64,000 bases of DNA from Caenispirillum bisanense. Lineage in GTDB: Bacteria > Pseudomonadota > Alphaproteobacteria > Rhodospirillales > Rhodospirillaceae. Of the stretch, positions 57,046 to 64,000 are shown piece after piece. The position numbers were made by a program, and so were the translations under genes. The notes below the pieces were generated by a model. The model saw only the letters and a list, made by a program, of their open reading frames with translations. It was not told where the DNA came from and did no database searches. Numbering within the stretch: position 1 is the first letter of the stretch; every line of letters begins with the position of its first letter. Where the stretch lies: assembly GCF_900230255.1 (NCBI RefSeq), contig NZ_OCNJ01000009.1:1-64000 (forward strand), written 5' to 3'.

Positions 57046-59307
57046 ATGTCCGGTCCGACCCGCCGTCTCCAGTCCGCCGCAGCGACCCTCATGGCCGCCG
57101 TCCTCGCCCTCGCCGTGCTGCTGGCCGGCGCGCCTGGGGCCGCCGCCAAGCCCGGCGACCTGGCGCGGTTCCTGACGGACGCCGACCCGGCCGCCCTGGT
57201 TCCCGACGCCGACCGCTTTGGCCCGACCGAGGGCGAGCCTGCCGTGGTGCCGGCCTATGCGGGCGACGCGCTCGCCGGCTACGTCTTCCTCAATTCCGAC
57301 TTCACCAATTCCACCGGCTATTCCGGGCGCCCCATCGACGTGCTGGTGGGCGTGACGACCGAGGGCGTCATCGCCGGCCTCGACATGGTCGAGCACCACG
57401 AGCCCATCGTGCTCATCGGCATCCCGGAGTCGGAGATCACCGCGTATCTGCAAGGGATCGTCGGCTACGACGCCGTCACCATGACCGCGCCGGCCGACAA
57501 GGGCGACCCCGACATCATCTCGGGCGCCACGGTCACGGTGCTGGTCATCCACGACAGCGTCACCCGCGCCGCCGCCAAGGTGGCCCGCCGCCTCGGCCTC
57601 GGCGGGCTGGACGCCGCCGCCGCGACCGCCGCCCCGGTGCGCGAGATCGCGACCGACGCGCCGGTCGAGGTCAAGGACTGGCAGACCCTGCTCGGCGAAG
57701 GCTCGGTGCGCCGCCTGCGGCTGACCGTCGGCGAGGTGAACGAGGCCTTCGCCGCCCTCGGCGACCCCAAGGCCGCCAAGCGGCCGGAGCCGGGGCAGCC
57801 CGACGACACCTTCATCGACCTCTACGTCGCGCAGGTCAGCGTGCCGACCATCGGCCGCTCGCTGCTCGGCGAGAACGAGTGGACCAACCTGCAGCAGACG
57901 CTGGAGGAGGGCCAGTCCGCCATCCTGGTCATGGGCCAGGGCCGCTATTCCTTCAAGGGCTCGGGCTACGTGCGCGGCGGCATCTTCGACCGCATCCAGC
58001 TCGCCCAGGACACCGCCTCCATCCGTTTCCGCGACCGCCAGCACAAGCGCCTCGGCGGCGTGGCGGCCGAGGGCGCGCCGGACTTCACCGAAGTGGGCGT
58101 CTTCCGCGTGCCGAGCGATGCCGGTTTCGTGCCCGCCCTGCCGTGGCAGCTCGACCTGCTGGTGGCGCGCTCCACGGGCGCGCTGGAGAAGGCCTTCGTC
58201 ACCTTCGATCTGTCCTATGCCGTGCCCGAGGCCTACCTGACCGAACCGCCGCCCCCGCCGGCCGCCGTCGCGGCTCCGGCGACCGATGCCGGCGCCCAGG
58301 CCGTGGCCGACGACGACGAGGCGGGTGCCCGCGACGCGCTGTGGAAGGCCATCTGGCGCTCCGACGCCTGGAGCATCGGCCTCCTGTCGGCGTCGCTGGT
58401 GTTCCTGACCGCCGTGTTCTTCTTCCAGGACTTCTTCGTGCGCCGGCCGAAGCTCCTGAAGGGCATGCGCTACGCCTTCCTGACCTACACGCTGGTGTGG
58501 ATCGGCTGGATCACCAACGCGCAGCTGTCGGTGGTCAACCTGCTGACGCTGTCCAACTCCCTCGCCACCGGCTTCTCGTGGCAGTACTTCCTGATGGGAC
58601 CGCTGGTCTTCATCCTGTGGTTCGCCGTCGCCGCCTCGCTGCTGTTCTGGGGCCGCGGTCCGTTCTGCGGCTGGCTGTGCCCGTTCGGCGCCCTGCAGGA
58701 GCTGACCAACCACGCCGGCCGCCGCCTGAAGATCCGCCAGATCAGTGTGCCCTGGGGCCTGCACGAGCGGCTGTGGCCGATCAAGTACATCGTCTTCCTG
58801 GCGCTGTTCGGCCTCGCCCTCTACGACCTCGCCTTCGCCGAGAAGATGGCCGAGGTGGAGCCCTTCAAGACGGCGATCATCCTCAACTTCGTGCGCGAGT
58901 GGCCGTTCGTGCTGTTCGCCGTGGCCCTGCTGGTGGCCGGCCTGTTCATCGAACGCTTCTTCTGCCGCTACCTCTGCCCGCTGGGCGGGGCGCTGGCCAT
59001 CCCCGGCCGGGTGCGCATGTTCGAGTGGCTGAAGCGCTGGCCGGAATGCGGCACCTCGTGCAGCCGCTGCGCCCGCGAGTGCCCGGTGCAGTCCATCCAC
59101 CCCGAGGGGCACATCAATCCCAACGAGTGCATCTACTGCATGCACTGCCAGGAACTCTACCGAGACGACTTCCGGTGTCCGCACAACGTCACGCGGCGCC
59201 TGAAGAAGGAGCGCCGCCACACCGCATCCAAGCGGGTGGAGCGCGACCCCGAGGCCGCCCCGACGTCCGAGCAGGGACCCGCGGCCGCCGAAAGTCCCCG
59301 GGCCTGA
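57046..59307 (+). CDS. nosR: NosR, flavo-iron-sulfur membrane protein of N2O respiration
   Basis: A 753-residue protein required for nosZ expression and electron supply to N2O reductase. A signal-like hydrophobic segment is followed by a periplasmic FMN-binding domain; FMN is likely attached at Thr162 in ISGATVTV. Several membrane helices follow from about residue 440. The cytoplasmic end shows [12 protein letters not shown] (C541, C545), CRYLCPLGG, and two 4Fe-4S motifs ([13 protein letters not shown] and [18 protein letters not shown]). It is first in the nosRZDFY operon, with an FNR/DNR box upstream. Confidence 0.95.
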   Translation: MSGPTRRLQSAAATLMAAVLALAVLLAGAPGAAAKPGDLARFLTDADPAALVPDADRFGPTEGEPAVVPAYAGDALAGYVFLNSDFTNSTGYSGRPIDVLVGVTTEGVIAGLDMVEHHEPIVLIGIPESEITAYLQGIVGYDAVTMTAPADKGDPDIISGATVTVLVIHDSVTRAAAKVARRLGLGGLDAAAATAAPVREIATDAPVEVKDWQTLLGEGSVRRLRLTVGEVNEAFAALGDPKAAKRPEPGQPDDTFIDLYVAQVSVPTIGRSLLGENEWTNLQQTLEEGQSAILVMGQGRYSFKGSGYVRGGIFDRIQLAQDTASIRFRDRQHKRLGGVAAEGAPDFTEVGVFRVPSDAGFVPALPWQLDLLVARSTGALEKAFVTFDLSYAVPEAYLTEPPPPPAAVAAPATDAGAQAVADDDEAGARDALWKAIWRSDAWSIGLLSASLVFLTAVFFFQDFFVRRPKLLKGMRYAFLTYTLVWIGWITNAQLSVVNLLTLSNSLATGFSWQYFLMGPLVFILWFAVAASLLFWGRGPFCGWLCPFGALQELTNHAGRRLKIRQISVPWGLHERLWPIKYIVFLALFGLALYDLAFAEKMAEVEPFKTAIILNFVREWPFVLFAVALLVAGLFIERFFCRYLCPLGGALAIPGRVRMFEWLKRWPECGTSCSRCARECPVQSIHPEGHINPNECIYCMHCQELYRDDFRCPHNVTRRLKKERRHTASKRVERDPEAAPTSEQGPAAAESPRA

Positions 59308-59348
59308 CCCCGCCGGACGCTGAAAAAGAAAGACGGAGGACTGCAACA

Positions 59349-61289
59349 ATGACCGATCACGACGACGGCAAGACCGGCCTCAGCCGGCGCAGCCTGCTCG
59401 AAACCACCGCCAAGGGCGCGACGCTCGCGGGTCTCGCCGGTGCGGCCGGCGTGGGTGTGGGCGTCGGCGGCCTGGCCGGCGGCGGCATCCCGGCCGCCCG
59501 CGCCGCCGAGGCGGGGGCTGCCGGCACCGTGGCGCCGGGCCAGCTCGACGACTACTACGGCTTCTGGTCCTCGGGCCAGTCGGGCGAGGTGCGCATCTTC
59601 GGCGTGCCGTCCATGCGCGAGCTGATGCGCATCCCCGTGTTCAACGTCGACAGCGCGACGGGCTGGGGCATCACCAACGAATCCCGCCGCATCCTCACCG
59701 ACGGCCTGACCGAGGAGACCAAGAAGTTCCTCGCCAATCGCGGCGGCATCTACACCAACGGCGATGCCCACCACCCGCACATGTCGTTCACCGAGGGCAC
59801 CTACGACGGCCGCTATCTGTGGATCAACGACAAGGCCAACACGCGCGTCGCCCGCATCCGCTGCGACGTGATGAAGCCCGACAAGATCATCGAGATCCCC
59901 AACGCCAACGACATCCACGGCCTGCGCCCGCAGAAGTATCCGCGCACCGGCTACGTCTTCGCCAACGGCGAGCACGAGGCGCCGCTGCCCAACGACGGCC
60001 GCGACCTGGATAATCCGTCCGCCTACCGCTGCATCTTCTCGGCCATCGACGGTGACGAGATGACGGTGGCCTGGCAGGTCATCGTCGACGGCAACCTCGA
60101 CAACTGCGACGCCGACTACGACGGCAAGTACGCCTTCTCGACCAGCTACAACTCCGAAATGGGCGTGACCATGGCGGAGATGACGGCGGCCGAGCAGGAT
60201 CACGTCGTCGTCTTCAACATCAAGCGCATCGAAGAGGCCGTGAAGGCCGGCAAGGCCACCATGATGAACGGCGTGCCGGTGCTCGACGGCCGCAAGGGCT
60301 CGCCCTACACCGCCTACATTCCCATCTCCAACAGCCCGCACGGCTGCAACATGGCGCCGGACCGCATCCACCTGGTGGTCAACGGCAAGCTGTCGCCGAC
60401 CGTCACCGTGGTCGACGTGCGCAAGCTCGACGCCGTGTTCGACGGCGCCGAACCCCGCAGCGCGGTGGTGGCGGAGCCGCAGCTCGGCCTCGGCCCCCTG
60501 CACACGGCCTTCGACGGCCGCGGCAACGCCTACACCACGCTGTTCATCGACAGCCAGATGGCCAAGTGGAACATCGCCACGGCGGTGGAGCAGTTCCAGG
60601 GCAAGGACGTCGACCCGATCCTGGAAAAGCTCGACGTCATGTACCAGCCGGGCCACAACCACACCTCCATGGGCGAGACCCTGGAGGCCGACGGCAAGTG
60701 GCTGGTGTCGCTCAACAAGTTCTCCAAGGATCGGTTCCTGAACACCGGGCCGCTGAAGCCGGAGAACGACCAGCTGATCGACATCGGCGGCGACGACCGC
60801 CCCATGAAGATCGTCCACGACGGCCCGACCTATGCCGAGCCGCACGATTGCATCATCGTGCGCGCCGACATCGTCAACCCGCGCAACACCTGGGACCGCG
60901 CCGACCCGATCTTCAAGGACACGGTGGAGCTCATCAAGTCCAAGGGCGTCGACCCCGAGAACGCGGCGGACGTCATCCGCGAAGGCAACAAGGTCTTCGT
61001 GTTCATGACCTCGCAGGCGCCCATGTTCTCGCTCGACAAGTTCGAGGTGAACGAGGGCGACGAGGTGACCATCGCCATCACCAACATCGACGACGTCGAC
61101 GACCTGACCCACGGCCTGACCATCTCCAACTACAACGTGGTGATGGAAATCGCGCCGCAGGCCACCGCCTCGGTGACCTTCACGGCCGACCGTCCGGGCG
61201 TGCACTGGTACTACTGCCAGTGGTTCTGCCATGCGCTGCACATGGAAATGCGCGGCCGCATGCTGGTCCACCCGAAGGCCAAGGCGTGA
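59349..61289 (+). CDS. nosZ: Nitrous oxide reductase NosZ, clade I
   Basis: A 646-residue periplasmic copper enzyme that reduces N2O to N2. A twin-arginine signal (LSRR13-14SLLE) marks it as the Tat-exported clade I form. The seven-bladed propeller carries CuZ histidines, e.g. [12 protein letters not shown] and NSPHGCN. The C-terminal cupredoxin domain holds Cu[11 protein letters not shown], then C623QWFC627HALH631MEM. All metal ligands are intact. A 41-bp gap follows nosR, and the TGA overlaps the nosD ATG. Confidence 0.97.
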   Translation: MTDHDDGKTGLSRRSLLETTAKGATLAGLAGAAGVGVGVGGLAGGGIPAARAAEAGAAGTVAPGQLDDYYGFWSSGQSGEVRIFGVPSMRELMRIPVFNVDSATGWGITNESRRILTDGLTEETKKFLANRGGIYTNGDAHHPHMSFTEGTYDGRYLWINDKANTRVARIRCDVMKPDKIIEIPNANDIHGLRPQKYPRTGYVFANGEHEAPLPNDGRDLDNPSAYRCIFSAIDGDEMTVAWQVIVDGNLDNCDADYDGKYAFSTSYNSEMGVTMAEMTAAEQDHVVVFNIKRIEEAVKAGKATMMNGVPVLDGRKGSPYTAYIPISNSPHGCNMAPDRIHLVVNGKLSPTVTVVDVRKLDAVFDGAEPRSAVVAEPQLGLGPLHTAFDGRGNAYTTLFIDSQMAKWNIATAVEQFQGKDVDPILEKLDVMYQPGHNHTSMGETLEADGKWLVSLNKFSKDRFLNTGPLKPENDQLIDIGGDDRPMKIVHDGPTYAEPHDCIIVRADIVNPRNTWDRADPIFKDTVELIKSKGVDPENAADVIREGNKVFVFMTSQAPMFSLDKFEVNEGDEVTIAITNIDDVDDLTHGLTISNYNVVMEIAPQATASVTFTADRPGVHWYYCQWFCHALHMEMRGRMLVHPKAKA

Positions 61290-62584
61290 TGCGCGCCCGC
61301 GGCTTCATACGCGCAGCCGCGGTGGCGACGGCGGTCCTCGTGACCGCCGCCGCCGGCGGCGCCCCTGCCGGGACTGGTCCCGGCGCGGGCGTCCTCGCGG
61401 AGACGCGGGATCTCGCTGCCCTCCTGGGCGCCGCGTCAACGGGCGGGGTCCTGCGTCTCCCAGAGGGCGTCTATCGCGGCGGTGTCGTCATCGACAAGCC
61501 GCTCACCCTCATCGGCGAAGGCGAGGTCGTCATCGACGGCGGCGGGCAGGGCCGGGTGATCGAGCTGGCCGCCCCCGGCATCACCCTGCGCAACCTGACC
61601 ATCCGGGGTTCCGGCGCCTCCCTCGACCGCGAGGACGCCGGCGTCTACGTGACGCAAGCCGCCGACGGGGCGGTGGTCGCCGACAACCGCATCGTCGGCA
61701 ACCTCATCGGCGTCTACCTGAAGGGCCCGGACGACGCCCTGGTGCAGGGCAATACCATCGCCGGCCGCATGGACCTGCGGGTGAGCGAGCGCGGCAACGG
61801 CGTGCAGCTGTGGAACACGCCGGGCAGCAAGGTGATCGGCAATCGCATCGTCGGCGGCCGCGACGGCATCTTCACCACCACGTCCAAGGACAACGTCTTC
61901 GCCGACAACGTGCTGGAAGACCTGCGCTTCGCCGTCCACTACATGTACACCAACGACAGCGTGCTCTCGGGCAACCGCTCCCTGAACAACGACGCCGGCT
62001 ACGTCATCATGTTCAGCCACGGCCTGACCGTGGAAAACAACCTGAGCCGCAGCGACCGCGAGCACGGCTTCGTGTTCAACTACGCCAATTCGTCGAAGCT
62101 GCGGGGCAATGCCGTGGTCGACGGCGGCGACAAGTGCGTCTTCATCTACAACGCCAACAAGAACGACTTCCGCGAGAACCGCTTCGAGGACTGCGCCGTC
62201 GGCATTCACTTCACGGCGGGGTCGGAGCGCAACACCATCGTCGGCAACGCCTTCATCCGCAACGAGACGCAGGTGAAGTACGTCGGCACCCGGTACCTGG
62301 AGTGGGCGGAGAACGGCGTCGGCAACTACTGGTCCGACAACGCCGCCTTCGACCTCGACGGCGACGGCATCGCCGACCGCCCCTACCGGCCCAACGGTCT
62401 GGTGGACCAGATCGTCTGGCGCGCGCCGGCCGCCAAGCTGTTGCTGACCAGCCCGGCGGTGCAGCTGATCCAGTGGGCGCAGTCGGCCTTCCCGGCGATC
62501 CTGCCGGGCGGCGTGGTCGACCCCCATCCCCTCATGCGGCCGCCCGCCGTGCCGGCCGCCCAACTGGCGGAGAGCCGGAAATGA
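61289..62584 (+). CDS. nosD: NosD, periplasmic copper-site maturation protein
   Basis: A 431-residue exported right-handed beta-helix protein. A signal peptide ends near residue 25-30. Many short parallel-beta repeats such as GNRIVGGRDGIFTTTSKDN and HYMYTNDSVLSGNRSLNNDAGY match the CASH/NosD pattern. NosD works with the NosFY ABC transporter to assemble the CuZ sulfide-copper centre of NosZ. Start and stop overlap nosZ (by 1 bp) and nosF (ATGA). Confidence 0.93.
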   Translation: MRARGFIRAAAVATAVLVTAAAGGAPAGTGPGAGVLAETRDLAALLGAASTGGVLRLPEGVYRGGVVIDKPLTLIGEGEVVIDGGGQGRVIELAAPGITLRNLTIRGSGASLDREDAGVYVTQAADGAVVADNRIVGNLIGVYLKGPDDALVQGNTIAGRMDLRVSERGNGVQLWNTPGSKVIGNRIVGGRDGIFTTTSKDNVFADNVLEDLRFAVHYMYTNDSVLSGNRSLNNDAGYVIMFSHGLTVENNLSRSDREHGFVFNYANSSKLRGNAVVDGGDKCVFIYNANKNDFRENRFEDCAVGIHFTAGSERNTIVGNAFIRNETQVKYVGTRYLEWAENGVGNYWSDNAAFDLDGDGIADRPYRPNGLVDQIVWRAPAAKLLLTSPAVQLIQWAQSAFPAILPGGVVDPHPLMRPPAVPAAQLAESRK

Positions 62585-63513
62585 CCCGCGACGCCATCCG
62601 CCTGACCGGCATCACCAAGCGCTACGGCGCCTTCACCGCCGTCGACGACCTGACGCTGGCGGTGCCGGAAGGCGAGTTCCTCGCCCTGCTCGGCCACAAC
62701 GGCGCCGGTAAGACGACGCTCATGAAGATGCTGCTCGGCCTCACCCGCCCGACCGCCGGCAGCCTGTCGGTGCTCGGCACCGAGGGCGGCGGGGCGGCGG
62801 CGCGCCGCGCGCTCGGCTTCCTGCCCGAGAACGTCAACTTCACCGGCGGCTCGTCGGGCCGGGCGGCGCTGCGCTACTTCGCCCGCCTGAAGGGGGCGCC
62901 CAAGGCCCAGGCGGAAGACCTGCTGGAGCGGGTCGGCCTCGCCGCCGCGGCGCACAAGCCGGTGCGCACCTATTCCAAGGGCATGCGCCAGCGCCTCGGC
63001 CTCGCCCAGGCGCTGCTGGGCGAGCCGCGCCTGCTGCTGCTCGACGAGCCGACCTCGGGCCTCGACCCCATGCTGCGGCAGGAGTTCTACCGCATCCTGC
63101 GCGACATGAAGGCGCAGGGCGTCACCATCCTGCTGTCGTCGCACGTGCTGAGCGAGCTGCAACTGCGCACCGACCGCATCGCCATCATGCGCCACGGCCG
63201 GCTGGTGGCCTGCGACACCCTGCAGGGGCTGCAGCAGGCCGCCGGGCTGCCGGTGCGCATCCGTGTCCGCGTGCCCGAGGGCGGGGCGGAGCGTGCCGCC
63301 GCGCAGGCCGGGCCGGGTGCCCGCGTGCTGGCCGCCAACGGCCGCTCGGTGGAGCTGGGCGTGTCGCTCGCCGACAAGATGGAGGCCCTGCGCCGGCTCG
63401 CTAACGGCGGCGCCGGCGATGTCGAGGACCTCGACGTCCTGCCGCCGTCGCTGGACGACGTCTATGCCCATTTCGGCGGCAGCCCCGCCCCCGACGAGGA
63501 GGTCGCGCCATGA
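62581..63513 (+). CDS. nosF: NosF, ABC transporter ATPase
   Basis: A 310-residue ATPase that powers the NosDFY maturation system. Walker A is GHNGAGKTTLMK, signature YSKGMRQRLGLAQALL, Walker B LLLLDEPTSGLD, and H-loop LSSHVLSE. The tail contains a regulatory extension with Ala/Gly-rich text. It overlaps nosD and nosY by 4 bp each. Confidence 0.94.
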   Translation: MTRDAIRLTGITKRYGAFTAVDDLTLAVPEGEFLALLGHNGAGKTTLMKMLLGLTRPTAGSLSVLGTEGGGAAARRALGFLPENVNFTGGSSGRAALRYFARLKGAPKAQAEDLLERVGLAAAAHKPVRTYSKGMRQRLGLAQALLGEPRLLLLDEPTSGLDPMLRQEFYRILRDMKAQGVTILLSSHVLSELQLRTDRIAIMRHGRLVACDTLQGLQQAAGLPVRIRVRVPEGGAERAAAQAGPGARVLAANGRSVELGVSLADKMEALRRLANGGAGDVEDLDVLPPSLDDVYAHFGGSPAPDEEVAP

Positions 63514-64000
63514 CCGCCATCCTGACCATCGCCGGCCATGAAATCCGCGAGGGCCTGCGCAACCGCTGGGTCGCCACGGCGACGCTGCTGCTGGCGGCGC
63601 TCGCCCTCGCCCTGTCGCTGGTCGGCAGCGCGCCGGTGGGCGAGGTGGGGACCGGGCGCCTGACCGTGACCATCGTGTCGCTGTCGAGCCTGTCCATCTA
63701 CCTGCTGCCGTTGATCGCCCTCTTGCTCGCGTTCGACACCGTGGTCGGCGAGAGCGAGCGCGGCACGCTGCTGCTCATGCTGTCCTACCCGGTGACGCGC
63801 TGGCAGGTGCTCGGCGGCAAGTTCCTGGGCCATGCCGCCATCCTCGCCTTCGCCACGACCGTCGGCTTCGGCAGCGCCGCCGCCGCCATCGCGGCCGTGG
63901 CGCCGCAGGCCCCGACGGTGGCCGAGTGGTGGAACTTCGCGGGTCTGATCGGCGCCTCGGTGGCGCTCGGGATCGCCTTCGTCGCCATCGGCACCCTGGT
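63510..64000 (+). CDS. nosY: NosY, ABC transporter permease (partial, runs off the window)
   Basis: The first 163 codons of the membrane partner of NosF. It begins MTAILTIAGHEIREGLRNRWVATATLLLAALALALSLVG and shows four hydrophobic helices before the window ends. SIYLLPLIALLLAFDTVVGESERGTLLLMLSYPVTRWQVLGGKF is characteristic. The rest of the gene, and probably nosL, lie beyond 64000. Confidence 0.93.
   Translation, partial: MTAILTIAGHEIREGLRNRWVATATLLLAALALALSLVGSAPVGEVGTGRLTVTIVSLSSLSIYLLPLIALLLAFDTVVGESERGTLLLMLSYPVTRWQVLGGKFLGHAAILAFATTVGFGSAAAAIAAVAPQAPTVAEWWNFAGLIGASVALGIAFVAIGTL

Overview
The window is a GC-rich chromosomal segment of a denitrifying alphaproteobacterium. Gene content and codon style fit the Rhodospirillales, but this is inferred without database support. 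About 23 kb at the left is an accessory/defence island. The rest is metabolic and surface-biology operons with uniform coding style.

Layout. (1) 1-2.2 kb: plasmid and IS debris. An ISNCY/IS1202-like element with a wrecked transposase sits between 17-bp direct repeats, next to a frameshifted RepC-type plasmid replication gene. (2) 2.2-14.1 kb: a type I-E CRISPR-Cas locus ordered cas3 - array 1 (26 repeats) - cas8e-cas11-cas7e-cas5e-cas6e-cas1-cas2 - array 2 (20 full repeats plus a truncated one). The effector genes look intact. cas2 carries an in-frame amber codon where a conserved Trp is expected, so adaptation is probably dead while interference may still work. The two arrays have different repeat consensus sequences but homologous leaders. 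They share one near-identical spacer whose differences are mostly synonymous in the implied target gene. (3) 14.1-15.0 kb: a degenerate IS256-family element that cut the last repeat of array 2. (4) 15.0-23.5 kb: a complete minus-strand four-gene Wadjet-like (SMC/Toprim) anti-plasmid system.

(5) 24.2-30 kb: a NicX/M29-like putative metalloenzyme with Cys-rich ends, a GntR/FCD regulator and a TRAP transporter. They are tied together by four TGCATGCA operator-like sites arranged in two similar pairs. (6) 30-36.3 kb: an Rrf2-type regulator divergent from a sulfate ABC transporter operon and an SLC13-type permease. (7) 36.5-42.8 kb: a Fap-like functional-amyloid locus. It has a sigma-54 activator, a FapF-like outer-membrane protein, a C39 protease, a FapE-like protein, Asn/Asp/Thr-rich repeat subunits and a good -24/-12 promoter. 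(8) 42.9-47.5 kb: CNNM/CBS protein, AEC transporter, MerR plus CDF metal efflux pair, and an SDR.

(9) 47.5-55.5 kb: an eight-gene minus-strand operon for 2-aminobenzoate (anthranilate) breakdown through 2-aminobenzoyl-CoA, with its own MarR regulator. (10) 55.7-56.8 kb: a DUF488 protein and a di-iron ferritin-like protein. (11) 57.0-64.0 kb: the nitrous oxide reductase operon nosRZDFY (clade I, Tat-type NosZ; nosY runs off the end). Two FNR/DNR-type boxes lie in the divergent region between the ferritin-like gene and nosR.

Together the island suggests a genome that has fought both phages (CRISPR) and plasmids (Wadjet) and is now losing CRISPR adaptation. The flanking regions describe a facultative aerobe that respires N2O, takes up sulfate, degrades aromatic acids and builds surface amyloid.
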